DNA of 64,000 nucleotides from Brevibacterium sp. RIT 803 (GCF_016892625.1 NZ_JAFEMW010000006.1:62001-126000); one strand, 5' to 3'; shown: positions 50,332 to 59,493, numbered from the stretch's first letter. Notes: a model not told the origin generated them from the letters alone. Translations and numbers: made by a program.

Positions 50332-53300
50332 TCAGCGGAAGTTGCGGGCCTTGGTCGGCAGCTGCACCTCGAGCGGGATGAGCTTGTGGGCGTAGAGGCT
50401 CACGACCTCTCCCCCGCGTTGGATCAGCCCGGTGACCACGAGCGCGTTGCGCGAGGTCGCGATCGGCCGGAACCGTTTCATCAGCCCGGCCGTGGCGACG
50501 ACGTTGAGCATCCCGAATTCGTCCTCGAGGTTGATGAATGTGATCCCCGAGGCGGTGGCCGGGCGCTGTCGGTGTGTGACGATGGCGGCCACCGTCATCC
50601 GGGTCCCGTCCGCAGCCGCTGCGGCATCCGCCGTCGAGGCATAGCCCCGTTCGATCAGGGACGCTCGCAGGATCTCGGTCGGGTATCCGTCGACGGTGAT
50701 TCCGGTGGAGAAGAGTTCGGCCAGGGTCGTGTCGAAGGCATCCATGGTCGGTAGGCTCGGCGCCGAGGAGATCGTGGCGGTTCCCGGGAGCACGCCCGGG
50801 TGTGCTCCGGCGACGCCTCCGGCCAGCCACAGTGCCTGTCTGCGGTCGAGATCGAAGCTGCTCAGCGCCCCTGCGGTGGCGAGCCCTTCGAGTGCCTGCT
50901 TTCCGATTCCGGTCCTCTCCGCCAGGTCCGTCACCGAGGTGAATGGGGCGTTCGCGCGTTCGGTCACGATCACCTCGGCGAAGGAGCCGACATGGGCCAC
51001 CGAGTCCAGACCCAACCGGATCCCGAACTCGCCTGAGGTCTCGACGCGCTCCAGATCGCTGCCGGCCATCGAGTGGCGAATGTCCACGGGCAGGATCTTC
51101 ACACCGTGGCGACGGGCGTCGGCAACGAGGGACTGCGGTGAGTAGAAGCCCATCGGCTGGCTGCGCAGCAGCCCCACGGTGAACGCCGCATGGTGGTGGT
51201 ATTTGAACCAGGCCGACTGGTAGACGAGGTTCGCGAAGCTGATCGCATGGGATTCGGGGAACCCGTAGTTCGCGAACGCGGCAATCGTGGAGAAGATGGA
51301 CTCCGCGGTCTCCTCGTCGACGCCCTTGGCTGCGGCACCGGTTTGGAACTTCTGCGCCAGTTCGGTCATCCGCTTCTCTGACCGCCGTGATCCCATGGCC
51401 TGCCGCAGCTGGTCGGCATCGGCACCGGTGAAGCCGCCGACGTCGATGGCCATCTGCATGAGCTGCTCTTGGAACAGCGGCACCCCGTAGGTCTTGGCCA
51501 GGGACTTCCGCAGCAGCGGGTGGAGATATTCGACCTCGTCGAGGCCCTGCCGTCTGCGGATGTAGGGGTGGACGGATCCGCCTTGGATGGGGCCGGGCCG
51601 AATGAGTGCGACCTGGACGGCGAGATCGTAGAACGTCTCCGGGCGCAGACGGGGAAGGGTCGCCAGCTGGGCTCGCGATTCGACCTGGAAGACACCCACC
51701 GCATCGGCTTTCTGCAGCATCTCGTAGACACGGTCGTCCTCGTCGTCGATGTGGGCGCGTTCGATGAGCTCGCCCGTGTGCCGGTGGACGAGATCGACCA
51801 TCTCATGCAGTGCTGTGAGCATGCCCAGCCCCAACAGGTCGAACTTCACCAGGTCCATGGCGGCGCAGTCGTCCTTGTCCCATTGGACGACGGTGCGATG
51901 GCCCATCGTGGCCTTCTCGATCGGGACGACCTCACCGATGGGACGGTCGGCAAGGATCATGCCCCCGGAGTGGATGCCCAGGTGACGGGGTGAGCCCAGG
52001 AGGTCACCGGCGATTCTGAGCACCGGGGCCGGGACCGGGGAATCCTCGGCTTCGGGCAGGGTCGACCAGCGGTTGCTGGCTTTTGAGAACGCATCCTGCT
52101 GACCCGGTTCGTAGCCCAGGCTGAAGGCCGCGTCACGGATCGCCGACTTCGCCCGGTAGGTGATGACGTTGGCGACCTGAGCGGCACGTTCACGACCGAA
52201 ATGATCATAGACGTATTGGATGACCTCCTCCCTCCTGCCCGATTCGATGTCGATGTCGATGTCCGGATAGCCCTTGCGGTCCGGTGAGAGGAAACGGTCG
52301 AAGAGGAGTTCGTGTTTGACCGCGTCGACGGCGGTGATGTCGAGGACATAGCAGACGGCGGAGTTCGCAGCCGAGCCTCTGCCCTGGCAGAAGATGGCCA
52401 CCCGATGGCAGAACTCGGTGATGTCGTAGACGATGAGGAAGTATCCGCAGAACCCCAGCGTCGCGATCATGTTCATCTCCCGATCGAGCTGCGCCCATGC
52501 CTTCGGGTTCGCAGCCCGGGATCCGTAGCGTCTGGCGCCGCGGTCTTCAATGAGCTCGCGCAGATACTCTTCGGCCCCGCGGGCTTCGGGCATCGGAGCA
52601 CGCGGCAGATCCGGACGAGCCGAGTTGAGGACGAAGGAGCATTCTCTGCCGAGGGCCACCGCGTTCTCCAGAGCCTGCCGAGGGAAGCGTGCGGCCATCT
52701 CCTCGCCCGTATGGATCCGGGCATTCGCTGTCGCCGGCAGCCACCCGGCCAGCTCGTCGAGGGACAGCCGAGACCTCACCGAGGCCCTCACCTGAGCGGA
52801 CTTCCATTGCGCCCGGGTAGCGAAGTGCACACTGTTGCTGGCCACGACCGGCAGATTGGTCCGCTGTGCAAGCTCGCCGAGGTGGCGCAGGCGTTCATCG
52901 TCGTCCGGGGTTCCGTCCCGGCTGAGTTCGACCGCGATCCGGTCGGCTCCGAAGAGCGCGATGAGTTCACGCAGGGCTCCGAGCCCACCGTCAGGATCGT
53001 TCAGGGCTCGGCGCAGAGGGCCTTTGCGACAGCCGGTGAGGATCGTCCAGTCCCCGCTCATCGCGGCCAGCTCTTCGAGACCGAACACCGGCCGGTTCTT
53101 CTCCCCTGCCAAGTTGGCCCCGGTGATGGCCATCGACAGTCGGTGGTATCCCTCGACCCCGCGAGCAAGGACCAGAAGGTGGGTGGCATCGGGATCGGTC
53201 TGGCCGGGGATCTTCTCCTCCAACCCCACGGACAGCTCCGCACCGAAGACGGTAGGCAGCCCCACCTCGGCGGCGGCATGGGCGAACCTCACCGCACCGT

Positions 53301-53685
53301 AGAGACCGTTGTGATCGGTCAGCGCCAAGGACGTCAGCCCCGCGGCCGCACCTGCGGCCACGAGCTCCTCCGGGTCGGAGGCCCCGTCGAGGAAGCTGAA
53401 CTGGGAGTGCACATGCAGCTCGGCCCATTCGACGGTCGAAGTGCGCAGAATGGGCCCCTGGCCAAGTCCCGAATACCGGCCGGTGCCATCGGAGCCGCCG
53501 GGTCCCACCGATACCTGATGGCGGTCGGGGCGGGAGAAGGCGGGCGCGTCGGATCCGTCGGCGTGTTCGTCAACCGCCTGCCTGTTGACCGTCTGCCTGT
53601 CGGCGACCTGTTTGCGGCTGGCCTGTTTGCCCTCCAGCCTCTGAGCCAGCTGGGACCAGGGGGTGCGCGGATTCGAGAAGCCCAT
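50332..53685 (-). CDS. dnaE2: Error-prone DNA polymerase DnaE2
   Basis: 1117-aa C-family polymerase used in damage-induced mutagenesis. The N-terminal PHP domain begins ELHVHSQFSFLDGASDPEEL (about residue 90) with ALTDHNGLYGAVRF. The polymerase active site is YPDIDIDIESGRREEVI (about 475-490), and FCQGRGSAANSAVCYVL is the preceding conserved block. A helix-hairpin-helix region and an OB fold (TVAAIVTHRQRPATASGITF) close the protein. It lacks the clamp-binding and tau regions of replicative DnaE1, as expected. ATG overlaps the imuB stop (TGATG). Last gene of the imuA'-imuB-dnaE2 mutasome. Confidence 0.95.
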   Translation of the reverse strand: MGFSNPRTPWSQLAQRLEGKQASRKQVADRQTVNRQAVDEHADGSDAPAFSRPDRHQVSVGPGGSDGTGRYSGLGQGPILRTSTVEWAELHVHSQFSFLDGASDPEELVAAGAAAGLTSLALTDHNGLYGAVRFAHAAAEVGLPTVFGAELSVGLEEKIPGQTDPDATHLLVLARGVEGYHRLSMAITGANLAGEKNRPVFGLEELAAMSGDWTILTGCRKGPLRRALNDPDGGLGALRELIALFGADRIAVELSRDGTPDDDERLRHLGELAQRTNLPVVASNSVHFATRAQWKSAQVRASVRSRLSLDELAGWLPATANARIHTGEEMAARFPRQALENAVALGRECSFVLNSARPDLPRAPMPEARGAEEYLRELIEDRGARRYGSRAANPKAWAQLDREMNMIATLGFCGYFLIVYDITEFCHRVAIFCQGRGSAANSAVCYVLDITAVDAVKHELLFDRFLSPDRKGYPDIDIDIESGRREEVIQYVYDHFGRERAAQVANVITYRAKSAIRDAAFSLGYEPGQQDAFSKASNRWSTLPEAEDSPVPAPVLRIAGDLLGSPRHLGIHSGGMILADRPIGEVVPIEKATMGHRTVVQWDKDDCAAMDLVKFDLLGLGMLTALHEMVDLVHRHTGELIERAHIDDEDDRVYEMLQKADAVGVFQVESRAQLATLPRLRPETFYDLAVQVALIRPGPIQGGSVHPYIRRRQGLDEVEYLHPLLRKSLAKTYGVPLFQEQLMQMAIDVGGFTGADADQLRQAMGSRRSEKRMTELAQKFQTGAAAKGVDEETAESIFSTIAAFANYGFPESHAISFANLVYQSAWFKYHHHAAFTVGLLRSQPMGFYSPQSLVADARRHGVKILPVDIRHSMAGSDLERVETSGEFGIRLGLDSVAHVGSFAEVIVTERANAPFTSVTDLAERTGIGKQALEGLATAGALSSFDLDRRQALWLAGGVAGAHPGVLPGTATISSAPSLPTMDAFDTTLAELFSTGITVDGYPTEILRASLIERGYASTADAAAAADGTRMTVAAIVTHRQRPATASGITFINLEDEFGMLNVVATAGLMKRFRPIATSRNALVVTGLIQRGGEVVSLYAHKLIPLEVQLPTKARNFR

Positions 53686-55391
53686 CAGCGGTACCGGCCG
53701 GTGATGTACCACTGGCCGTTCTCTTTGCTCAGCAGCAGTGCCTGCCCCGAGTCGGTGACGACCTGCAGCCGGGTCCGGTAGATGGCTTTCGTCGGATCCC
53801 ACCAACCGGATTCGACAGGCCAGGAGCCCGAATAGTCAATGACCGCCTCGGCGGTTCCGGTTGGAAAGCGGATCGCATACGGCGCCGATTCCAGGCCAGC
53901 GGGACGTGCTCCCACTGGTCGACCCCCCGCGGCGAGCACGTCGACGGGCAGACGTTCGACCGTCGTCGGTCGGGGCGCGTGCAGCGCCCCGGGCCAGGGT
54001 GCGCCGGGGCTGCGCACAGGTGATGCTGCTTGCTGCCACGGTGTCCACAGGTTCGTCTCGGCCGGATCCCATCCGCCCTGCAGCCCCGGGACCAGGACCG
54101 AATCGGGACCGAACAGTCCCTGCAGTCGCTCCAGCGTGTGGGTGACCTGCCCGGTGTTCTCATCGAACAGGCTCTTCGTCGCACCGATGGGGGTGGTCAG
54201 CTCCGCAGCCACGAGGCCCAGAGCGATGATGCCCTCTTCGGAGAAGTCTTCCGGGTCGGGACCGGGCTCGTCGGGAGCCGACCTGAACTGGGGAGTCGAC
54301 CCGAGCTGGGGTGCGGCCGGTCCCTTTCGAGCGGCCCCTGCCAACCATCCCTCTGCCTGCCATCGCAGACGATCGGCGATGGTGTTCTCGTTCATGTCCT
54401 CGATCCGCCAAGTCCGCTTCGAGGACTGCCCTGAGACAGCGATGAGCTCGATTGTGATCTGCGTGCACACGAGCCCTCGGCGCCGCACTGTCGTCAGCAG
54501 GTCGGCGGCGAGCTGGCGGGTCAGGAATCCCAAAGTATCGCTGCGGGTGGTCGGTGTGTCCAGGCCGAGTTCGACATTGAGTCGTTCCTCCCGGACATGA
54601 TCATTCAACGGCGTCCACTTGGTTCCTGTGGCCAGATCGTGCGCGCGTTTGCCCAGTGCTCCGAATCGTGAGTTCACGTCTCGCGCGTCGATGTCGGCCA
54701 GATCCCCCAGGGTCCGCAGACCCAGCTGGGTGAAGGTGTCGATGAGTTCGGTCGCGCCTGCCCCGGCGTATTCGAGGGTGCTGATCGGCTGAGCGGCCAA
54801 GAACTCCGTGGTCTGCCCTGGCTCGACCCGGCGCGCCTGTCCCGCGGCGAGGACTGCCGCGAACACGGTGTCAGCAATGCCGGGGAAGAACTCCCACCCG
54901 GTGACCGATACGAGTGCGGAGATCAGCGCCTCCACAGCGGTGGGCTCATCGTCATACCCGTGTTTGAGCGAGTCGAGGGGAATGGCGAGCGTGCCGGGGC
55001 TGAGCAGAGTGAACCGCGCCACGAGTTCTTCGAGCGCTCCGACTCCTGCGGAGAAGTGTCTGTTGTCTGCTTCCTCGTCCCAAGCCACCACGTGTGCTTC
55101 GGGACAGCGGTACCCGACCGCACGTTTGTTGTTGCCCAGAGCGATTCCGGCTGCGCGCGCAGGCGCATTGGCTGCCATCACCTTGCCCCCGCTGAGAACC
55201 GCCACCGGAGTGCCAGGGCTGAGGTCATGCTCGGTCGCGGCCGCCACCGCGGACCAATCGGGAACGGTCAGAACCAGCGTGCGACGGTCAGAGGTGCCCC
55301 CGTCGGCAAAGACACTGCCCCCACCTGCGGGATCGCTGCTTGTGGTGCCGGTGCGCACAGCCCTGGGCTCAGCAGCGGCGTCAGCTGACAC
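53685..55391 (-). CDS. imuB: Y-family polymerase homologue ImuB
   Basis: 568-aa Y-family polymerase relative that acts as the adaptor of the mutasome, bridging beta clamp, ImuA' and DnaE2. LTVPDWSAVAAAT and VMAANAPARAAGIALGNNKR correspond to Y-polymerase motifs. The palm acidic pair is not preserved: where polymerases have DEAYLD-like residues this has PGTLAIPLDSL. Little-finger and C-terminal extension follow (LPVDVLAAGGRPV, WWDPTKAIYRTRLQVVTDS). GTG start at 55391 overlaps imuA' by 11 nt. A non-catalytic role is known for mycobacterial ImuB and inferred here. Confidence 0.9.
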   Translation of the reverse strand: MSADAAAEPRAVRTGTTSSDPAGGGSVFADGGTSDRRTLVLTVPDWSAVAAATEHDLSPGTPVAVLSGGKVMAANAPARAAGIALGNNKRAVGYRCPEAHVVAWDEEADNRHFSAGVGALEELVARFTLLSPGTLAIPLDSLKHGYDDEPTAVEALISALVSVTGWEFFPGIADTVFAAVLAAGQARRVEPGQTTEFLAAQPISTLEYAGAGATELIDTFTQLGLRTLGDLADIDARDVNSRFGALGKRAHDLATGTKWTPLNDHVREERLNVELGLDTPTTRSDTLGFLTRQLAADLLTTVRRRGLVCTQITIELIAVSGQSSKRTWRIEDMNENTIADRLRWQAEGWLAGAARKGPAAPQLGSTPQFRSAPDEPGPDPEDFSEEGIIALGLVAAELTTPIGATKSLFDENTGQVTHTLERLQGLFGPDSVLVPGLQGGWDPAETNLWTPWQQAASPVRSPGAPWPGALHAPRPTTVERLPVDVLAAGGRPVGARPAGLESAPYAIRFPTGTAEAVIDYSGSWPVESGWWDPTKAIYRTRLQVVTDSGQALLLSKENGQWYITGRYR

Positions 55392-56070
55392 TGCGGATCA
55401 CCGGCCGTTCGAATACACCCTCAGATGAGGAAGGTGCGGGCGCCTCGGCAGGAGTCCCGTCCGGTCCTGGCAGCAGGAACCGGTGGACGCCGGTCTGAGA
55501 TCGGGCCTGCACGAGGCAGGAGCGGAGACGTCCATGGCCGTGCTCCGTGCCCGACCACTGTGTGTCGGTGATCTCGATCTGCTCCGTGCTTCCGGGCATC
55601 GATGTCAGACTGATGAGGCTGATCTTACGTTCGCGCACCTTCGCCAGCAGTCGGGCGCGTTCCCCAGCGCTGGGCAGAAATCCCGGGTCGATGACGAGGA
55701 TATCGAAGGACTCGATGAGGATGGAGGCCACCCGCAGCCAGTCCTCGGCGGGGGTGACGAGGTTGACGAAATGGTCGAGGTCGACGCCCAGATCGGCAAT
55801 GGACGACACGGCCGGTTCTCCGAGTCCGATGCCGGCGCACCATTTCTGCTCCTGGGTTGCGACGGCGATCGCAGCGAGGGCACAGCTCAAGGACTGGCCC
55901 CCGGTCAGTGTCACGATCTCGCCTCTGGGAAGACCGCCTCGGCGAAACATCGGTGCCAGCACCGGATCCACAGCGCGGGGGGCAGGCCCATCGAACAGAG
56001 CAGTGGCCGTGGAGATACCCATCTCCCGGCTGAGCTGTTCAACGAGTGGCACTGCAGACATGACATCCAT
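55381..56070 (-). CDS. imuA': ImuA'-like RecA-related mutasome protein
   Basis: 229-aa RecA-fold relative. The Walker-A-equivalent GEIVTLTGGQSLSCALAAIA lacks the classic GK[ST], so ATPase activity is doubtful; FDILVIDPGFLPSAGERAR resembles a Walker B strand. Weakly conserved, but position directly before imuB and dnaE2 with an SOS box at the start codon makes ImuA' the clear identity. The ATG at 56070 has no ribosome binding site; ATG 56061 is an alternative start. Confidence 0.85.
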   Translation of the reverse strand: MDVMSAVPLVEQLSREMGISTATALFDGPAPRAVDPVLAPMFRRGGLPRGEIVTLTGGQSLSCALAAIAVATQEQKWCAGIGLGEPAVSSIADLGVDLDHFVNLVTPAEDWLRVASILIESFDILVIDPGFLPSAGERARLLAKVRERKISLISLTSMPGSTEQIEITDTQWSGTEHGHGRLRSCLVQARSQTGVHRFLLPGPDGTPAEAPAPSSSEGVFERPVIRSVS

Positions 56071-56072
56071 TA

Positions 56073-56088
56073 TCGAACTAGTGTTCTA
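56073..56088. promoter_or_regulatory. LexA (SOS) box of the imuA'-imuB-dnaE2 operon
   Basis: TCGAAC-TAGT-GTTCTA matches the actinobacterial/Gram-positive SOS palindrome TCGAAC-N4-GTTCGA at 11 of 12 defined positions and ends 2 bp before the imuA' ATG. It would overlap the promoter of a leaderless transcript. Confidence 0.8.
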
Positions 56089-56100
56089 AATAGGCAAGAT

Positions 56101-57840
56101 TTACGCAGCGGCATTGTTCGCCCGGGCGTGTCGCCATTCCGCTTCGAACATCCACGCAATGCAATAGTCCAGGCTGAAGCCGTACCCGCCGCCGAGAGTA
56201 CTCGGATCCGCTTCGGCTACCGCCTTTTCGGCAACTTTCACCAGCCGCGCTGTGTCGAAGACGTGGCGCCCTCGCCTCCTCTCCTCGAGGGGAAGCAGCG
56301 GCGAGCCGTCGGGCAGGAAGAAGGCGAATGCCGCCTGTCCATCCAGCGTTCCGGCGAAGGGCGCTGGGGTCCGTGAGATATTCAACTCATATCTGTGCAC
56401 GGCCGTGTGGTGCGTGCGGCAGAGCAGGATGAGATTGTCCAAGTCCGTTGCTCCACCCTGTGACCACGGACGGATGTGGTGAGCGTCGCACCTCCTGCGG
56501 GCGCGGCAGCCGGGGAATTGACATCCCATGTCCCGGGCACTCAGCGCCAGGCGCTGGCGTCTGCTCACCAGCCTCTTCGAACGGCCGAGCATGAGCACGT
56601 CTCCATCGGCGTCCTTGATCACCCCGCTGATCAGGGCTTCGCAGCTCAGCCGCTCCGCCGTCGCCGAGGTGATGCCTCCGAAGCCGTCAACCCGACAGGT
56701 CAGGTCCCTCTTCCCGACCGCAGACGTCCCCGCGGGGACGTCGTCGAGGACAGTATCGGTGGTCTCGTGCTCGGTGGTCTCGTGCTCGGTGGTCTCGTGC
56801 TCGGTGGTCTCGTGCTCGGTGGTCTCGTGCTCGGTGGTCTCGTGCTCAGCGACTGCAGCATTGAGGGCACTGAATCTGGTCACCACCTCGGCGGAGGCAT
56901 GCACGAGCATGCGGGCGCGGTCGACGTCAACGACGCCGGGCGACTCTGCCTGCGGAAACGCATGCACGATCTGCATCAGGCACATGACCTGCGAGATCGG
57001 CTCGTCCGGCGGCTTCTCCTTCTGCTCGTCCGCGTCGACCCCTTCCGTGTCAGACTGCCCTTCCGTGTCAGACTGCTGCTCGAGGACATGCCGAGCAGCG
57101 TCGAGCATCGAGGAGAACTCAGCGGCTTCATCCTCGCCCAGGTCGATCGTGATGCGGGTCCGCCCGGGTTCGGTGGTCCGCATACTCACGCTGTCGCGTG
57201 GAAGGAAGCGGGGTGGCCCACCTGCCTCGTTCGCGCCTGACAGCTGGAGGTAGTTGCGAGCTATCACACCGATCTGGCTTCCGGTGGAGACATCGGCTAA
57301 GCGCAAGGCTTCCTCATCAGGGATCCGCCCCACCAACCTGGTGACCTCGCGCACCTTGGAGAAGCTGACATTCCCCTCCCCCAGACTCTCCTTGACCTTG
57401 GGCATTTCGCGCAGCGCCATCATCACGCGGACGTATTCCCGAGCGGTGTGTGCGCTGACAGCAGCGATGTGCATGACCCACTGAGGCAGCGATGTCACGC
57501 CCACCCACTGTGCCCACAGACCTCGGCGTTCGACCTCGTCGATGAGTGCAATGACACGGGCATGGCAGAAGGCGATGCACGAGATGTTGCGTCGAATGTC
57601 GGCAACCAGCTCCTCGGAGGTGAGGTCGCCGAGCGCAGTCCCCGTGTCCGCCTCAGGATTCGCATCCGTCTCACCGCCAGCGCGATCTCCAGGACTCGGC
57701 TCGGCGTGCGGAGCTTCCACCTGCGCCCTCGAGCCTCTTCCGTAGTCACTGGGATCAACACTCATCGATTTGAGAATCTCTGAATCTGAGAACGGATCCG
57801 GAGAGTCCGCAATTGGATCTGCCGCCGTGTTCTCGACCAT
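56101..57840 (-). CDS. DUF222/HNH endonuclease domain protein with internal minisatellites
   Basis: 579-aa protein of the DUF222-HNH family, abundant in Micrococcales. DUF222 covers about 70-330 (VEAP...; FCHARVIALIDEVERRGLW, HTAREYVRVMMALREMP). The HNH module is CQFPGCRARRRCDAHHIRPW, SQGGATDLDNLILLCRTHHT (about 437-476) with paired Cys for zinc and the catalytic His. Between them two tandem repeats encode (SDTEGQ)2-like and (EHETT)6 segments. Function unknown; such genes often spread as multicopy families. ATG 57840 with GAAAGGTGG is preferred; in-frame starts reach 57936. Confidence 0.85.
   Translation of the reverse strand: MVENTAADPIADSPDPFSDSEILKSMSVDPSDYGRGSRAQVEAPHAEPSPGDRAGGETDANPEADTGTALGDLTSEELVADIRRNISCIAFCHARVIALIDEVERRGLWAQWVGVTSLPQWVMHIAAVSAHTAREYVRVMMALREMPKVKESLGEGNVSFSKVREVTRLVGRIPDEEALRLADVSTGSQIGVIARNYLQLSGANEAGGPPRFLPRDSVSMRTTEPGRTRITIDLGEDEAAEFSSMLDAARHVLEQQSDTEGQSDTEGVDADEQKEKPPDEPISQVMCLMQIVHAFPQAESPGVVDVDRARMLVHASAEVVTRFSALNAAVAEHETTEHETTEHETTEHETTEHETTEHETTDTVLDDVPAGTSAVGKRDLTCRVDGFGGITSATAERLSCEALISGVIKDADGDVLMLGRSKRLVSRRQRLALSARDMGCQFPGCRARRRCDAHHIRPWSQGGATDLDNLILLCRTHHTAVHRYELNISRTPAPFAGTLDGQAAFAFFLPDGSPLLPLEERRRGRHVFDTARLVKVAEKAVAEADPSTLGGGYGFSLDYCIAWMFEAEWRHARANNAAA
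56723..56742. repeat. 20-bp palindrome inside the HNH gene
   Basis: GACGTCCCCGCGGGGACGTC is perfectly self-complementary. Its 16-bp core CGTCCCCGCGGGGACG recurs at 58047-58062 in the intergenic palindrome upstream of this gene. Confidence 0.6.
56758..56847. repeat. 15-bp minisatellite, 6 copies, in the HNH gene
   Basis: GGTGGTCTCGTGCTC repeated six times without mismatch, encoding Glu-His-Glu-Thr-Thr six times. The unit is a multiple of 3, so copy-number change would keep the frame. Perfect identity suggests recent expansion. Confidence 0.9.
57041..57076. repeat. 18-bp direct repeat, 2 copies, in the HNH gene
   Basis: CCTTCCGTGTCAGACTGC occurs twice in tandem, encoding two QSDTEG units; also frame-neutral. 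Confidence 0.85.
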
Positions 57841-58042
57841 GGTCGCCACCTTTCCCCTTCGGCCCCTGTGGCCGTTCGGTTCGCGAGTCCCCATGACCTC
57901 GAACCATACTTTCACCATACGAGGCACCACTGACATGACATCCGGATCATCATGAATTACTCTGCCGAATCAGTGCGTCATCTTCTAATCTCATTCGCTT
58001 TACCACTACGATGTTCTAGGTCATTAGAATCTCCCGAATGTG

Positions 58043-58066
58043 GGTGCGTCCCCGCGGGGACGCACC
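58043..58066. repeat. 24-bp perfect palindrome between HNH and methyltransferase genes
   Basis: GGTGCGTCCCCG-CGGGGACGCACC lies in the 262-bp gap between the divergent starts at 57840 and 58103. It is either an operator or a mobile palindromic element, since the core recurs in the HNH gene. The rest of this gap is AT-richer and shows nothing else recognisable. Confidence 0.6.
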
Positions 58067-58090
58067 AGGCTCGATCGCAACGTCACGCCG

Positions 58091-58096
58091 TAGGCT
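58091..58096 (+). promoter_or_regulatory. -10 element (TAGGCT) of a leaderless promoter for the methyltransferase
   Basis: TAGGCT ends 6 nt before ATG 58103; no Shine-Dalgarno. Confidence 0.5.
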
Positions 58097-58102
58097 GTTC
58101 GC

Positions 58103-58807
58103 ATGAGCGATGAGACGAATGACGACGCAGTCCTCTCCCCTAGCAGCCCCCAGGATTCGGACCGAGAGGCAGCCACTCGAGCCTCCTACGATGCGATCGC
58201 TGAGACCTATACGAGCTGGATTGCCGACGAGCTCACGGCCAAGCCACACGATCGAGCAGTTCTCGGTGCCTTTTCGGAACTCGTGCTCGCCACAGGGGAT
58301 TCCCAGACGCTGGAAATCGGGTGCGGCCCCGGTCGGATTACCGCATTCCTTGCCGCCCTGGGTCTGACTCCGTCGGGCCTCGACCTCTCCCCCGCCATGA
58401 TCGCCCTGGCAACGCGCCACTACCCCACCCTCGACTTCGCCACGGGAACCATGACAGCACTGCCGTACGGCGACGACAGCTTCTCCGGACTCCTCGCGTG
58501 GTATTCCATCATCCACGTTCCCGATGAGTCCCTGCACACGGTCTTTGCTGAGGCGGCACGAGTGCTGCGGCCGGGTGGGCTGTTCCAATTGGCCTTCCAG
58601 CTCGGCGATCGAATCGACCATCAGGCGAAGGCCGCCGGCTTTACGGTCGATCTCGACTTCCACCGTCGCTCGATCGATCAGGTTCTCACGGTTCTCGCTG
58701 ATCATGGCTTCGTCCCCGTGACCCGGCTCGAACGGGAACCGGACCAAGCGGGCCGATTCCCAGAGGCGACACGACAGGGCTACCTGCTCGTCCGCCGGAC
58801 AGCGTGA
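58103..58807 (+). CDS. Class I SAM-dependent methyltransferase
   Basis: 234-aa methyltransferase of the UbiE/Methyltransf_11 type. Motif I TLEIGCGPGRITAFLAALG, LDLSPAMIALATRHYP, FATGTMTALPYGDDSFSGLL, then IIHVPDESLHTVFAEAARVLRPGGLFQLAF (given partly). The N-terminus RASYDAIAETYTSWI is the usual lead helix. Substrate unknown. It stands alone: divergent from the HNH gene and followed by a 176-bp gap with no feature I recognise. Confidence 0.88.
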   Translation: MSDETNDDAVLSPSSPQDSDREAATRASYDAIAETYTSWIADELTAKPHDRAVLGAFSELVLATGDSQTLEIGCGPGRITAFLAALGLTPSGLDLSPAMIALATRHYPTLDFATGTMTALPYGDDSFSGLLAWYSIIHVPDESLHTVFAEAARVLRPGGLFQLAFQLGDRIDHQAKAAGFTVDLDFHRRSIDQVLTVLADHGFVPVTRLEREPDQAGRFPEATRQGYLLVRRTA

Positions 58808-58983
58808 TTCCCGTCCCCACGAAACAGCCCGTAGCGCCTCCCCTGTCACAAGGAACCAGACCAACAGTCACGAGAGTATGACATCAGCCGCCGAGGTGGG
58901 GCGACGTCCTTCCCCGCATTCGAGACCACCTGGATGGAATGACGGCAGAAGCGACTTGCGAACAGTGACAAAATGGAACTCAT

Positions 58984-59448
58984 ATGAACATCGACATCGT
59001 CTTCCACACACCTGAGATCCCCGGCAACACCGGCAACGCCATACGCCTGGCCGCGGTCACGGGGGCCCACCTCCACCTCGTCGAGCCCTTGGGCTTCGAC
59101 CTCTCCGATGCCAAGCTGCGTCGTGCGGGACTCGATTATCACGATCTTGCCCACGTCACTGTCCACGCCTCTCTGACGGATCTGTGGAACCACCTCGGCG
59201 ATCGTCGGGTCATCGCATTCACCACCCATACGGAGCAGTCCTTCGCCGAGGTGGACTACTGTGACGGTGATGTCCTCCTCTTCGGTCAGGAGTCGACGGG
59301 CCTGCCCGATGCGGTCGTCGATGATGAGCATGTGGACCTGTCCGTGCGCATCCCGATGCTGCCGTCGCGGCGTTCGCTCAACCTCGCCAATTCCGCGTCG
59401 ATCGCGATCTACGAGGCCTGGCGACAGCAGGGATACGCCGGTGCCTGA
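58984..59448 (+). CDS. trmL: tRNA (cytidine(34)-2'-O)-methyltransferase TrmL
   Basis: 154-aa minimal SPOUT methyltransferase that 2'-O-methylates the wobble base of tRNA-Leu isoacceptors. It matches TrmL throughout: IVFHTPEIPGNTGNAIRLAA, LHLVEPLGFDLSDAKLRRAG, LLFGQESTGLPDAVV and the knot IPMLPSRRSLNLANSASIAIYEAW, listed by blocks. TrmL has no extra RNA-binding domain, consistent with the length. Followed 45 bp on by pdxK. Confidence 0.94.
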   Translation: MNIDIVFHTPEIPGNTGNAIRLAAVTGAHLHLVEPLGFDLSDAKLRRAGLDYHDLAHVTVHASLTDLWNHLGDRRVIAFTTHTEQSFAEVDYCDGDVLLFGQESTGLPDAVVDDEHVDLSVRIPMLPSRRSLNLANSASIAIYEAWRQQGYAGA

Positions 59449-59493
59449 ACGCGCGTAGACTTCTGCCCGACAGCAATTCCCGAAAGGACCACT

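Noticed and set aside
52312..53781. A 489-codon plus-strand frame opposite dnaE2
   Set aside because: Antisense to conserved polymerase motifs; no domain of its own.
56758..56847. CRISPR array
   Set aside because: The 15-bp units are contiguous without spacers and lie in frame in a coding region.
58016..58864. A 282-codon minus-strand frame opposite the methyltransferase
   Set aside because: Antisense to a complete SAM methyltransferase; no domain of its own.
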